A stretch of DNA of 64,000 nt from Microbaculum marinum (GCF_042646165.1 NZ_JBHRTC010000015.1); one strand, 5' to 3'; counted from the stretch's first letter, positions 44,627 through 53,634 are shown. A program made the numbers and translations. Notes: generated by a model not told the origin, from the letters alone.

Positions 44627-45514
44627 CTAGGGCCGCGCCAGCCGGTCCATCAGCAGCTCGAAGAAGCCTTCGCGATCGATCCCGGTCGCAACCGCGGCGT
44701 TCGGCTCGCCGGCGACCGACGTCGTCCTGCCGATCTCCTCGCACGCGTCTGTCTCGATGGCGATGCGGTGCGGCTCGCACCGCAGCAGGTCCGGGGCGAT
44801 CAGATGGGCGATCACGCAGGCATCGTTCATGAAGGCGGTCGGCTCGCGCCACAGGTCGGCGACGACCTTCGCGAACGGCGTGCCGGTGGCGCGCAACTGC
44901 TCGCACCACTCCCGCGTCGGCATGGTGTTGCGGGTGACGTCGAGCCCGATCATGGTGACCGGGGCGCCGCACCTGAAGACGATGTCGGCGGCGTGCGGGT
45001 CGTTGAAGACGTTGAAGGTCGCATGCGGGGTGATGTTGCCGCCGGAGAACGATCCGCCCATCACCGCGATCTCGCGGATTTGCCCGACGATGTCGGGCGC
45101 CATGACCAGGGCGACAGCGATGTTGGTGAGCGGCGCGATGCCGGCGATGGTGACGGGGACCGGGGAGGCGCGGACGGCCTCGATCAGCGCGGCGACGGCG
45201 TGCGGCTCGCTGACCGCGCCGGCCGGCGGCGGCAGCTCGGCGCCGCCCAGCCCGTCGGCGCCGTGGATGTGCGGCACCGTCGCGAGCGTCCGCATGATCG
45301 GGCGCGGGCATCCGGCATGGACGGGAATGTCGGTGCGGCCCGCCAGTTCGCGCAGCCGCAGCAGGTTGGCGGTGGTGTGGTCGAGGCCGACATTGCCGGC
45401 CGCCGCGCCGAGCATCACCACGTCGAGCTCTTCCGGCGAGGCCAGCGCCAGCAGGATCGCCACGGCGTCGTCCTTGCCGGGATCGGCGTCGATGATCAGC
45501 GGTCGGGGCGCCAT
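44627..45514 (-). CDS. Nucleoside hydrolase 1 (IUNH family)
   Basis: Ca2+-dependent N-ribohydrolase (295 residues) splitting nucleosides into base and ribose. The metal motif DADPGKDDAVAIL is at the N-terminus, and VMGGSFSGGNITPHATFN plus the conserved ITPHATFNVFNDP segment match the family; the C-terminal FMNDACVIAHLI corresponds to the catalytic His region but reads Asn-Asp-Ala. The start ATG 45514 gives the motif eight residues in. Located between the LacI gene and the TRAP-F operon; with the divergent PotDBCA-like transporter it suggests nucleoside uptake and cleavage. Confidence 0.92.
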   Translation of the reverse strand: MAPRPLIIDADPGKDDAVAILLALASPEELDVVMLGAAAGNVGLDHTTANLLRLRELAGRTDIPVHAGCPRPIMRTLATVPHIHGADGLGGAELPPPAGAVSEPHAVAALIEAVRASPVPVTIAGIAPLTNIAVALVMAPDIVGQIREIAVMGGSFSGGNITPHATFNVFNDPHAADIVFRCGAPVTMIGLDVTRNTMPTREWCEQLRATGTPFAKVVADLWREPTAFMNDACVIAHLIAPDLLRCEPHRIAIETDACEEIGRTTSVAGEPNAAVATGIDREGFFELLMDRLARP

Positions 45515-45581
45515 GGCGAACCTCTTCGAGAACTGCGGGGAACGGGGATGAGGCGCCGGGCCGCCGGTCGAACGGCTGCCA

Positions 45582-46646
45582 TCAGGCTGCCGTCCGGGGC
45601 GGCGACGAACTCTCGCGGACGATGAGGCTGACGCTGACGGTGGTCGTGACCGGGGCGGGCCGGCCGGCGATCTTCGCAAGCAGGTATTCGGCCGCGCGCA
45701 CGCCGATCTCGGCGGCGGGGACGTGGATCGTCGTCAGCGCGGGCTTGATCTGGCTGGAGAACTCCAGGTCGTCGAAGCCGACGATGGACAGCTCGTCGGG
45801 CACCTCGATGCCGCGCCGGCCGCACTCGATCAGGGCGCCGAAGGCAAGCTGATCGTTGCCGCAGACGATGGCGGTCAGCGGCGGGGCGCGGTCCAGCAGG
45901 GCGCCTAGCGCGATTTGGCCCTCGGCGATCCGGTAGGGCCTTTCGATCAGCAGTTCCTGGGACAGCTCCAGGCCGCGCTCGCCAAGCGCCTGACGCACGC
46001 CCGCCAGCCGCGCGGCCGCCCGGTCGTTGCTGCCGGTCAGGCCGGCGATCACGCCGATCTGCTTGTGGCCAAGATCGAGCAGGTGGGAGGCAAGGCGGCG
46101 CGCCGCCTCGGTATTGTCGAAACCGACGCTGGGAACGTCGCCCCTGGCGAGCGTCCATGTCACCACATAGGGGATCCCCCGGGCGTCCAGGAAGCGAAGG
46201 ATCGCCGGATCGCGCTGCGCGCCGACCAGGATCAGCCCGTCGATGCCGTGCGCCGCCAGCGACTGGATGAGATCGGATTCGCGGCTGGTGCTGTAGGAAT
46301 TGGTCGCCACCAGGAAGGTGTAGCCTTCCTCGACGAGCCGGCCTTCCGCTGCCTCCGCGGTCACCGCGAAGTTGGCGTTCTTCAGCGTCGGCACGACGAT
46401 GCCGATCGCGCGGGTGCGGTGCGAGGCGAGGGCGCGCGCCGCCCCGTTGGGAACGTAGCCGAGATCGAGGACGGCACGCTCGATCCGCTTCCGGATATCC
46501 TCGCTGACCGGGCCGGACCTGTTCAGCGCCCGCGACACGGTGGCGCCGGAGACGCCTGCCGCGCGTGCCACGTCCTCGACGCGGACGCGGCCGGGATGGC
46601 GGCGGCGTGCCGTCTCGCGGGGCGGCTTTCCCGTCTTCTTCTTCAT
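45582..46646 (-). CDS. LacI family transcriptional regulator
   Basis: Repressor of 354 residues. The N-terminal HTH reads VRVEDVARAAGVSGATVSRA with the hinge helix GYVPNGAARALASHRT; the periplasmic-binding-like sensor domain starts at IGIVVPTLKNANF. The start is ATG 46646; a longer open frame is not homologous. LacI-type palindromes lie in its own promoter (46706-46719) and in that of the divergent ABC operon (47005-47018), so it probably represses both, relieved by a nucleoside or its product. Confidence 0.94.
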   Translation of the reverse strand: MKKKTGKPPRETARRRHPGRVRVEDVARAAGVSGATVSRALNRSGPVSEDIRKRIERAVLDLGYVPNGAARALASHRTRAIGIVVPTLKNANFAVTAEAAEGRLVEEGYTFLVATNSYSTSRESDLIQSLAAHGIDGLILVGAQRDPAILRFLDARGIPYVVTWTLARGDVPSVGFDNTEAARRLASHLLDLGHKQIGVIAGLTGSNDRAAARLAGVRQALGERGLELSQELLIERPYRIAEGQIALGALLDRAPPLTAIVCGNDQLAFGALIECGRRGIEVPDELSIVGFDDLEFSSQIKPALTTIHVPAAEIGVRAAEYLLAKIAGRPAPVTTTVSVSLIVRESSSPPRTAA

Positions 46647-46682
46647 CGGCGACCGTGTCCACGAATCCGTCTGCCCGGCATA

Positions 46683-46710
46683 TTCGTAGCGCAGGGCCGA
46701 ATTTGTGCAA
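46683..46710 (-). promoter_or_regulatory. Possible promoter of the LacI gene
   Basis: On the minus strand: TTGCAC (46710-46705), 16 bp, TACGAA (46688-46683). The -35 box is inside the LacI operator, which would give autorepression. Moderate consensus only. Confidence 0.4.
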
Positions 46711-46719
46711 GCGCTTACA
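46706..46719. promoter_or_regulatory. LacI-type operator upstream of the repressor gene
   Basis: TGCAAGCGCTTACA: near-perfect palindrome around the AAGCGCTT core that is characteristic of LacI-family sites, 60 bp upstream of the LacI start codon. Confidence 0.75.
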
Positions 46720-46978
46720 TGACGTCGGTCGGCCATCCCGGGAGGCGGCTTCCGGGATGAAATGCAGGAATATGCGGCATTATGGTTCCATCCGACCAGG
46801 GTTCTGCGGGGTGGGCAATGGATGCACAACGGTGACCGGCCGCATCGCCGGGCGTGCGCGCGTTGCAGCGCCGGAGCCCCGGAGATTCTACTGAAGGTTG
46901 CTCCGGCAGGCGGAAACACTCATCAATACCAGAAGGTTAGGTCTCGGCAGCCGATGCACGGGACGCCGCGCGGGGCGA

Positions 46979-47007
46979 TTGACGCCTTCTTGTCCGCCTC
47001 ATAGTGT
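46979..47007 (+). promoter_or_regulatory. Promoter of the PotDBCA-like operon
   Basis: TTGACG (46979-46984), 17 bp, TAGTGT (47002-47007). The LacI operator at 47005-47018 overlaps the -10 box and start point, an efficient repression geometry. Confidence 0.6.
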
Positions 47008-47018
47008 AAGCGCTGTCA
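47005..47018. promoter_or_regulatory. LacI-type operator upstream of the ABC operon
   Basis: TGTAAGCGCTGTCA: left half TGTAAGCGCT is shared with the operator in front of the LacI gene; the right half is less perfect. It overlaps the -10 region. Confidence 0.7.
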
Positions 47019-47054
47019 CAATGGCGCGGGCTGAGGCAACAGGAGGGTATGTCG

Positions 47055-48143
47055 ATGACGGAACGCACGCCACGCAAGCGGGGATTTCACCGTCTGCTTG
47101 CCGGGATTTCGGTGTTGGGCATCACGGCGGCGCTCGGCGCCTCGGCATCGCTCGCAGATGAAGTCCGCGTCCTGAACTGGAAGGGCTGGGGCACCGACGA
47201 GCCGTGGGCGGTCGAGGCCTTCGAGAAGGAGACGGGGACCAAGGTCGTGCACGACTACATCACCTCGTTTCCGGAGGTGTTCACCAAGCTGCGGACCAAC
47301 CCGGGCTACTACGACGTCGTCGTCCTCAACGCCGCGTTCATCGGCCAGGCGGCCCAGGAGGGACTGATCCAGCCGATCGACACCTCGAAGATCCCGAACT
47401 TCGCCGAGCTCTATCCCGACATGCGCGACGCGCCGCAGCTCAGCTTCGACGGCAAGGTCTGGGGCGTCGCCTGGGTCTGGGGCGGGACCTCGGTCAGCTA
47501 CAACACCGAGGTGTTCTCCGACCCGCCAACCTCGCTCGAGGTGCTCTGGGATCCGAAATACGCCGACCGCGTCTGCTGGCGCGACGATCCGGAGGATTCG
47601 GTGCGCTTCGCCGCGCTGGCGCTCGGCCAGAACCCCGACGATCCGGAGGACATGGACGCGATCGCAGAGAAGCTCAAGGCGCTGAAGCCGCAGATCAAGG
47701 CGTTCTGGAAGTCCGGCGACGAATGGCTGAAGCTGGTGGCGGCCAACGAGTGCGACCTGTCGACGATCTGGACCAACAACACCGAAGCCGCAGCCGTGAA
47801 AGACGGCCTGCCGGTCAGCTTCATCGTCGCCGAGGAAGGCGCCATAGCGTTCCGCGACGGCATGTCGATCGCCGCCGATCCGCCCAACGAGGCCGGCGCC
47901 AACGCCTTCATCAACTACATGATCAGCAAGGACTTCTACGCGGGCTGGGTGGACATCGGCGGCGCGCCGGTCTCGGCGAACGAGAAGGCCATCGGGGACC
48001 TGCCGGAAAGCTCCCTGACGCGCGAGATCCTGACCCAGCCGGATGCCCTCAAGCGCCTGAACTTCAAGGGGCCGCTCACCGACGAGCAGCGCCAGACCTA
48101 CCTGGACCTGTGGCAGGAGACGAAGGCCTACTTCGCCCAGTAG
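47055..48143 (+). CDS. ABC transporter substrate-binding protein (PotD-like)
   Basis: Periplasmic receptor of the spermidine/putrescine-binding fold, 362 residues. ATG 47055 is eight bases from AGGAGG; ATG 47049 is too close to it. A long signal peptide with RTPRKR and then a hydrophobic stretch ends near SLA before DEVRVLNWKGWG. Segments KLRTNPGYYDVVVLNA and WGVAWVWGGTSVSYNTE are typical of PotD-like receptors. Polyamines are the classical ligands, but the LacI and nucleoside hydrolase neighbours argue for a nucleoside or other ligand here (inference). First gene of a four-gene operon. Confidence 0.93.
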   Translation: MTERTPRKRGFHRLLAGISVLGITAALGASASLADEVRVLNWKGWGTDEPWAVEAFEKETGTKVVHDYITSFPEVFTKLRTNPGYYDVVVLNAAFIGQAAQEGLIQPIDTSKIPNFAELYPDMRDAPQLSFDGKVWGVAWVWGGTSVSYNTEVFSDPPTSLEVLWDPKYADRVCWRDDPEDSVRFAALALGQNPDDPEDMDAIAEKLKALKPQIKAFWKSGDEWLKLVAANECDLSTIWTNNTEAAAVKDGLPVSFIVAEEGAIAFRDGMSIAADPPNEAGANAFINYMISKDFYAGWVDIGGAPVSANEKAIGDLPESSLTREILTQPDALKRLNFKGPLTDEQRQTYLDLWQETKAYFAQ

Positions 48144-48159
48144 CCAGCGCCGACAGACC

Positions 48160-49074
48160 ATGCCGCGGGACGAAGCCGGCACGGCTTCGTCCCCTCAGTC
48201 CGGGACAGTTGCATTGGCATCATCGAAGACGCGGCTCGCCGGCTACTGGTTGACGGCGCCCACCTATTTCTGGCTCGGCATCACGGTCCTGCTGCCGCTC
48301 GCCATCATGCTCTACTTCAGCTTTCTCTCGAAGATGCCGTACGGCAAGGTCGAGGCGACCCTCACCCTGGCCAACTACGCGACATATTTCGAGAAGGACT
48401 TCTATCACTTCCTGACGTGGCGTTCGATCATGCTCGGATTCCACGTCACGGCCGCCTGCGTGGTGATCGGCTATCCGGCCGCGCTGCTGCTGGCCCGCAC
48501 CGTCAGGGGCCGCTGGCGCGAGGCGATCCTGCTGCTGATCGTGCTGCCGTTCTGGAGCAATGCCCTGATCCGGATCTTCGCGTGGACGATGGTGCTGCGT
48601 TCCAACGGCATCGTCGACCAGGCGATCCACGCGGTGCTGCCGGGCGCGCCGTCGATCGGCATCCTCTACACCTACCCGGCGATCGTGGTCGGGCTGGTCC
48701 ACTCGTTCGTGCCCTACATGATCCTGACCTGCTACATTTCGCTCCAGGCGATCGACAGTTCCCTGATCGAGGCGGGGCGGGTGCTCGGCGCCTCCAATCT
48801 GACGATCTTCCGGCGCATCATCCTGCCGCTCAGCCTGCCGGGCCTGTTCGTCGGCGTCGTGCTGATCTTCGTGCCGGTGGTCGGCGCCTTCATGGAGCCG
48901 CGGATCCTCGGCGGACGCCAGAGCATCATGCTGGGCACGGTCATCGAGGACCAGTTCACCGAAGTGTTCAACTGGCCGCTCGGGGCCGCGCTCTCCTTCA
49001 TCCTGCTGACCATCGTCATTCTCATCTTCGCGGCCACCTACCCGCTGCTGCGCCACCGGCTGAGGCTGACGTGA
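48160..49074 (+). CDS. ABC transporter permease (PotB-like)
   Basis: Inner-membrane permease, 304 residues, about six helices. The start ATG 48160 gives a hydrophilic N-terminal stretch of roughly 25 residues before helix 1. The ATPase-contact EAA loop reads SSLIEAGRVLGASNLTIFRR followed by IILPLSLPG. It is 16 bp after the receptor gene and overlaps the next permease by one base (TGATG). Confidence 0.93.
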   Translation: MPRDEAGTASSPQSGTVALASSKTRLAGYWLTAPTYFWLGITVLLPLAIMLYFSFLSKMPYGKVEATLTLANYATYFEKDFYHFLTWRSIMLGFHVTAACVVIGYPAALLLARTVRGRWREAILLLIVLPFWSNALIRIFAWTMVLRSNGIVDQAIHAVLPGAPSIGILYTYPAIVVGLVHSFVPYMILTCYISLQAIDSSLIEAGRVLGASNLTIFRRIILPLSLPGLFVGVVLIFVPVVGAFMEPRILGGRQSIMLGTVIEDQFTEVFNWPLGAALSFILLTIVILIFAATYPLLRHRLRLT

Positions 49075-49859
49075 TGCCGGCGGCACCGCGAATCTCGGCG
49101 TTCGGCTACGGCTACCTGGCGGCGCTGCTGGTCTTCATCTACCTGCCGATCGTGATCATGATGGCGATGGCCTTCAACGAATCCAGCAACTACGAGCTGC
49201 CGTTCCGCTTCAGCCTGATCTGGTTCGAGCAACTGGCCGGCAACGAGGTGCTGTGGCGTGCGGGGCGCAACTCGATGCTGCTCGCCGCCGTCAACACCGT
49301 GGTGGCAACGGTCATCGGCACGATGGCCGCCCTGGCCTTCGCGCGCTACAAGGTGCGCGGCCACGCCTTCCTGCAGGTGCTGCTGGTGCCGCCCATGGCG
49401 GTTCCCTGGCTCATCCTGGCCACGTCGATGCTGATCTTCTTCTACTACACCGGCATCGGCCGCGGCCTGCACGCGATGCTGCTCGCCCACGTCGCGCTGT
49501 CGCTGCCCTACGTCGTCATCGTCGTCGGCGCCCGGCTGCAGAGCTTCGGCGTCGACCTGGAGGAAGCCGCCGCGACGCTCGGGGCGACGCCGCTGCAGAC
49601 CTTCTTCCGGGTCACCCTGCCGGTGATCGCGCCCGGCGTCGCGGCCGCGGCCCTGTTCGCCTTCGGCATCTCCTTCGACCAGTTCGTGACGTCGTATTTC
49701 CTGTCGCCGCCCGGCGTCACCACGCTGCCGGTCGAGATCTACGCGTCGATCCGCAAGGGCTTCACGCCGGAGATCAATGCGATATCGACGCTGATCATCG
49801 TCCTGTCGATGGCGCTGTTGCTGCTCGTTTCCAGATTCTACCGGTTCGGAGGCCGCTGA
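49074..49859 (+). CDS. ABC transporter permease (PotC-like)
   Basis: Second membrane permease, 261 residues, six predicted helices. EAA loop: VDLEEAAATLGATPLQTF followed by TLPVIAPG; the conserved FDQFVTSYFLSPPGVTTLP and FTPEINAISTL segments are typical of PotC. ATG 49074 shares a base with the previous stop; a GTG one codon earlier is also in frame. Overlaps the ATPase gene by one base. Confidence 0.93.
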   Translation: MPAAPRISAFGYGYLAALLVFIYLPIVIMMAMAFNESSNYELPFRFSLIWFEQLAGNEVLWRAGRNSMLLAAVNTVVATVIGTMAALAFARYKVRGHAFLQVLLVPPMAVPWLILATSMLIFFYYTGIGRGLHAMLLAHVALSLPYVVIVVGARLQSFGVDLEEAAATLGATPLQTFFRVTLPVIAPGVAAAALFAFGISFDQFVTSYFLSPPGVTTLPVEIYASIRKGFTPEINAISTLIIVLSMALLLLVSRFYRFGGR

Positions 49860-50950
49860 TGGGACATGTCGAGATCAGCGGCGTTTCGAAGCGCTACGGA
49901 GACGTCACCGCCCTCGACAACGTCTCGCTGTCGCTTGAGAACGGCGAGTTCTTCGGCCTGCTCGGGCCCAGCGGCAGCGGCAAGACGACCCTGCTGCGGT
50001 CGATCGCCGGCTTCGTCCATCCCGATGCCGGCCGGATCCTGATCGACGACGAGGACGTCAGCCGCATACCCACCCACCGCCGGGACATCGGCATGGTGTT
50101 CCAGAACTACGCGCTGTTTCCCCACATGTCGGTCTTCGAGAACATCGCCTTCGCGCTGTCGGTGAGGCGGCACGGCAAGGCGGAGACGGCCGAACGGGTC
50201 GAGGCAATGCTGCGGCTGGTCCAGCTCACCGGCTATGGCGGCCGGCGGCCCGACCAGCTTTCGGGGGGACAGCAGCAACGGGTGGCGCTGGCCCGGGCGC
50301 TGGTGTCGCGGCCGCGGGTGCTGCTGCTCGACGAGCCGCTCGGGGCGCTCGACAAGGCGCTGCGCCAGCAGATGCAGGTCGAACTGCGCCAGATCCAGCA
50401 GGAGGTCGGCATCACCACGATCCTGGTGACGCACGACCAGGAGGAGGCGCTGACCCTGTCCGACCGGATCGCGATCTTCCGGGAGGGCGAGGTGGTGCAG
50501 TCAGGGGCGCCGGACCGGATCTACGAGCGGCCGCGCACCGCCTTCGCCGCCGAGTTCCTGGGGGCGACCAACTTCCTGACCGGCGTCCCGTCGGCGCAGG
50601 AGGGGGCGGTCGGCCGCATCGCGCTGGCCGACGGCCAGACTATCGCGACGCTCGACCCGCTGCCCGCCGGCCCGCGGTCCTCGGGATCGGTCACGGTCAC
50701 GGTGCGGCCGGAGAAGTTCTCGATCCACCTCGGGGCGCGGCCGGACTTTGGCGGCGCCACGCCGGTGAACTGCATCAGGGGAACGATCGCGCGGCAAATC
50801 TACCTGGGCGCCTCGATCACCTACGGCGTCAGTGCCGGCGGCGTCGAACTCGTCGTCTTCGAGCAGAACCGCGAGGCGGTTCTCCATCCCCCGGGCACCG
50901 AGGTCTGGCTGTCCTGGAACGCCGCGCATTCCATCGTGCTGGAAGACTGA
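49859..50950 (+). CDS. ABC transporter ATP-binding protein (PotA-like)
   Basis: Cytoplasmic ATPase of 363 residues. Walker A GPSGSGKTT, Q-loop VFQNYALFPHM, signature LSGGQQQRVALARAL, Walker B VLLLDEPLGALD and the H-loop LVTHDQEEALTLSD are all intact; a C-terminal TOBE-type regulatory domain follows from about residue 280. Last gene of the operon; a strong stem-loop begins at its stop codon. Confidence 0.95.
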   Translation: MGHVEISGVSKRYGDVTALDNVSLSLENGEFFGLLGPSGSGKTTLLRSIAGFVHPDAGRILIDDEDVSRIPTHRRDIGMVFQNYALFPHMSVFENIAFALSVRRHGKAETAERVEAMLRLVQLTGYGGRRPDQLSGGQQQRVALARALVSRPRVLLLDEPLGALDKALRQQMQVELRQIQQEVGITTILVTHDQEEALTLSDRIAIFREGEVVQSGAPDRIYERPRTAFAAEFLGATNFLTGVPSAQEGAVGRIALADGQTIATLDPLPAGPRSSGSVTVTVRPEKFSIHLGARPDFGGATPVNCIRGTIARQIYLGASITYGVSAGGVELVVFEQNREAVLHPPGTEVWLSWNAAHSIVLED

Positions 50951-50983
50951 AGGCGCCCCGGCGGCAGGACCGCCGGAGCGCCT
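50951..50983. terminator. Bidirectional terminator between ABC and MFS genes
   Basis: AGGCGCCCCGGCGG (50951-50964) pairs with CCGCCGGAGCGCCT (50970-50983) with one mismatch over 14 bp and a five-base loop. It fills the 38-bp gap between converging genes. There is no T tract, but position and strength favour a terminator. Confidence 0.65.
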
Positions 50984-50988
50984 GACGG

Positions 50989-52254
50989 CTACTCGGCCGG
51001 CTGGGCGGCCGGTCTGTGCGCAATGGTCTCGCGGGCGAGGAAGACCAGCACCACGAAGAACAGCCCCTCGATGACGGCGAAGGCGACGAAGGCGCCCGTG
51101 AAGCCGCTCGAGGTGTTGATGATCGCCCCCATCAGCCAGGGCGCGACGAAGCTCGACAGCAGCCCGAACACCTCGGCGTAGCCGACCGCGGCCGGGGCCA
51201 GCGAGTCGTGGTACTTGTCCGACAGCAGCGCGAAGATCGCGCCGCCGCCCAGCACCGCCAGGCCGCTGAGCGCGGCGTAGAGCACCAGCATGCCGAACGG
51301 CAGCGGGTAGATCGTGCTCGACACGAACATGACGGCGACCAGCAGCGCCAGGAAGGCGGTCAGCTTGATCATGAACGCCTTGCCCATGCTGTCGGCCATG
51401 TAGCCGCCGATGATCAGGAAGACCACCTGCGAGAGGCCCATCAGGGTGCCGATCAGGGCCGCCGATTCCACCGGCATGTTCTGTATGGCGATGAAGGAGG
51501 GCACGACCCAGGTCGCCGTTCCGGCGATGGCGAACGTGCAGGCGGCGATGCCGAGCCCGCCGACGATCACCCACTTCGACTTGAAGATGTCGCGAAGTGG
51601 CAGGTGGGCGACGTCGGGCTCGTCCTCCCACTTGAAGCCGGCGTAGCCGATGCCGGCGGGGCCGGCCCGCACCGCGACGGCGTCGATCACCGCGACGATC
51701 AGCGTGCCGACCGCCAGCACGGCGAAGAAGGTGCGCCAGCCCACGGCGATGGTCAGCGGGATGCCGAGCGCGAAGTCGAGCGTGATGGCGAGGCTGTAGG
51801 CGGCCAGGATCATGCCGATGACGGAGCCGCGGCGGCGCTGCGGGAACCAGTCGAAGATCAGCTTCATGTTGCCGATGAAGATCGCCGCGTCGAAGAAGCC
51901 GATGGCAAGCCGCAGCAGCAGCAGCTGGGTGTAGTTCTGCACGAACACCTGGAGAACCATGCCGAAGCCGGTGCCGGCGAGGCCGATCAGCAGCATCGTG
52001 CGCGCCGACATGTTGCGGCTGACCGGCGACCACAGCACCATGCCGAGGCCGTAGGTCAGGGCGAAGATGCCCTGCGCCAGGCCGGCCTGCTGGGGGTCGA
52101 GGCCGAGATCCTGCGAAACGAACGAAATGACCGCCGCGAAGGCGTACCAGTCGGCGGCCAGGAATATCTCGCAGACGATGGCGAGCACCAGCATGCCGAT
52201 CTGCCAGCGCTTGACGCGCGCCTGGTCGGGCGCGGAAAGGCTTTCCCAGTTCAT
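50989..52254 (-). CDS. Major facilitator superfamily (MFS) transporter
   Basis: Twelve-helix carrier of 421 residues. The loop after helix 2 has SPVSRNMSARTMLLIG, and DWFPQRRRGSVIGMILA matches the aromatic-acid/metabolite transporter branch. Start ATG 52254 behind AGAGGGGA. Last gene of the monooxygenase operon; probably imports the compound that the monooxygenase attacks. No signal of an efflux family is evident. Confidence 0.93.
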   Translation of the reverse strand: MNWESLSAPDQARVKRWQIGMLVLAIVCEIFLAADWYAFAAVISFVSQDLGLDPQQAGLAQGIFALTYGLGMVLWSPVSRNMSARTMLLIGLAGTGFGMVLQVFVQNYTQLLLLRLAIGFFDAAIFIGNMKLIFDWFPQRRRGSVIGMILAAYSLAITLDFALGIPLTIAVGWRTFFAVLAVGTLIVAVIDAVAVRAGPAGIGYAGFKWEDEPDVAHLPLRDIFKSKWVIVGGLGIAACTFAIAGTATWVVPSFIAIQNMPVESAALIGTLMGLSQVVFLIIGGYMADSMGKAFMIKLTAFLALLVAVMFVSSTIYPLPFGMLVLYAALSGLAVLGGGAIFALLSDKYHDSLAPAAVGYAEVFGLLSSFVAPWLMGAIINTSSGFTGAFVAFAVIEGLFFVVLVFLARETIAHRPAAQPAE

Positions 52255-52305
52255 TGTCAGTCCCCTCTTGCTACTGGAGTCCCGTGTTGCCCCGAAGCGC
52301 CGCGG

Positions 52306-52749
52306 TCATTGCGGCGGCGGCAGGAAGTCGACCTCGTGCTCGGCGGCGATGCGGATCACCTCCGCGGGATCGGGCACGTTGTGGATGCGCGCGAACAGTT
52401 CCTTCAGCGACCGGGTCGGGGCGACCCAGAACAGGCTGGTGGCGTCCGCGTCGGACTTGTTGAAGATGCCGTGCGGGATGCCCATCGGCATGCGGACGAG
52501 ATCGCCGGCGGTGGCGACGGATTCCTTGCCGTCGAGCCACAGGTCGTAGCGGCCGCTGAGCACGTAGATGAACTCGTCCTGGGTCGGGTGGACGTGCGGC
52601 GGCACGAAGGTGCCGGCCGGAAACCTGGCGTGCCAGGCCATCGACGCCTCGGAGGCCTGTTTCAGGGTGTATGTCTGCCCGAGGATTTCCCAGACGGCGT
52701 CGTCGTATGCGTCTTCCGAGCCGGTGATGCCGGCAGGCATTTCGATCAT
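52306..52749 (-). CDS. Cupin-domain metalloprotein
   Basis: Single-cupin protein of 147 residues. Both cupin motifs are intact: motif 1 GTFVPPHVHPTQDEFIYVLSG with the HxH and Glu metal ligands, and motif 2 GDLVRMPMGIPHGIFN with the third His. It could be a small dioxygenase, an isomerase or a sugar-type cupin. In the operon it lies between the alpha/beta hydrolase and MFS genes, so an oxygenase or tautomerase step is plausible. Confidence 0.9.
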   Translation of the reverse strand: MIEMPAGITGSEDAYDDAVWEILGQTYTLKQASEASMAWHARFPAGTFVPPHVHPTQDEFIYVLSGRYDLWLDGKESVATAGDLVRMPMGIPHGIFNKSDADATSLFWVAPTRSLKELFARIHNVPDPAEVIRIAAEHEVDFLPPPQ

Positions 52750-52786
52750 GATGTGCGGTTCCTCTCGCTTTCGGGTTTCGGCCGGT

Positions 52787-53587
52787 TCAGGCGGCCAGGA
52801 AGTCGGTGACGATGCGGCCGGCGGCGGGCGTCTCCTCGAAGACGAGGTGGCCGGTGTCCGGCACCAGTTCGAGGCGCCCGGCCGGCAGCCGCTCGAGCCA
52901 GGCCTTGCTCTGGGCGGCCGGCCGCAGCCGGTCCTCGGCGCCCCACACGAGCAGCGTCGGCATGGTCAGCCGGTGCACCCAGGCGGCGAGCTTCGGGTTG
53001 CCCTGCGGGTTGCCGTTGAGCAGCTTCGCCAGCGAGCCGACCTCGCGGCCGAGGCGCGCGTCGAAGTCCGGGTCGGGCGCCGGGGGGAAGTACTTCAGCG
53101 CCGCGGCCGGGTCGTGGGCGAGGTAGGAGGGCAGCTCGGGCGGGGCGATCTGGAACAGGTCGGGCGACGGCGCCTCGTCGTCGACGAGGCCGGCCGGCCC
53201 GACGAGCACCAGTCGCCGCACGCGCGCGGGCTGGCGGATGGCGAATTCGGCGGCGATCCAGGCGCCGAGCGAGAAGCCGGCGAGATCGAACGTGTCGAGG
53301 CCGAGCGCGTCGAACAGGTCCATGTAGTGCAGGACGTAGTCGTCCATCAGCGCCAGGTGCTCGCCGTCGCCGGAGTCGCCGAAGCCCGGGTGGTAGGGGA
53401 TGATCACCCTGTGCGACTTCGCCCAGTCGTAGGCGACGTCGAAGCCGGTGAACGTTCCGGTGCCGTGCAGGAACACCAGCTCCGGCCCGCTGCCGACGGT
53501 GAGGACCACCGTCCTGACGCCGTTGATGTCGTACTCGGTGCGCTCGAACCCGGTCATGTCGACCGGGGCTTTCGCTGCTTCAGTCAT
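52787..53587 (-). CDS. Alpha/beta hydrolase (MhpC/HsaD-like)
   Basis: Hydrolase of 266 residues. The oxyanion HGTGTFTG, nucleophile elbow LAGFSLGAWIAAEF (Ser), acid in LLVWGAEDRL (Asp) and base in PDTGHLVFEE (His) give a complete triad. The start is ATG 53587. Enzymes of this type split C-C bonds after ring cleavage or hydrolyse esters and lactones; with a flavin monooxygenase upstream, hydrolysis of an oxygenated intermediate is likely. Confidence 0.92.
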   Translation of the reverse strand: MTEAAKAPVDMTGFERTEYDINGVRTVVLTVGSGPELVFLHGTGTFTGFDVAYDWAKSHRVIIPYHPGFGDSGDGEHLALMDDYVLHYMDLFDALGLDTFDLAGFSLGAWIAAEFAIRQPARVRRLVLVGPAGLVDDEAPSPDLFQIAPPELPSYLAHDPAAALKYFPPAPDPDFDARLGREVGSLAKLLNGNPQGNPKLAAWVHRLTMPTLLVWGAEDRLRPAAQSKAWLERLPAGRLELVPDTGHLVFEETPAAGRIVTDFLAA

Positions 53588-53606
53588 CGTCTGGAGTTTC
53601 CTCTGG

Positions 53607-53634
53607 TTTGTGCCGCCGACTTTGTGCCGCCGAC
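53607..53634. repeat. Perfect 14-bp tandem duplication
   Basis: TTTGTGCCGCCGAC occurs twice without a gap (53607-53620 and 53621-53634), in the 68-bp spacer between the FMN reductase stop and the hydrolase start. It is probably a recent slippage event; GCCGCC can pair with GGCGGC further along. Confidence 0.8.

Larger units (their letters stand above)
46647..47054. other. Divergent control region LacI / PotDBCA-like operon
   Basis: Non-coding, about 400 bp. It contains a LacI operator and a weak promoter towards the repressor gene, a hairpin (CATCCCGG 46734-46741 pairing with CCGGGATG 46752-46759), then a promoter with an overlapping LacI operator towards the ABC operon and an AGGAGG ribosome site at 47041-47046. 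No gene is seen in the middle part. Confidence 0.7.

Noticed and set aside
41656..44832. Open frame of over 1000 codons on the + strand
   Set aside because: It lies antisense to TRAP-F and the start of the nucleoside hydrolase. Composition is Arg/Asp/Gln-rich low-complexity, as expected from the opposite strand of high-GC genes; no domain is recognisable.
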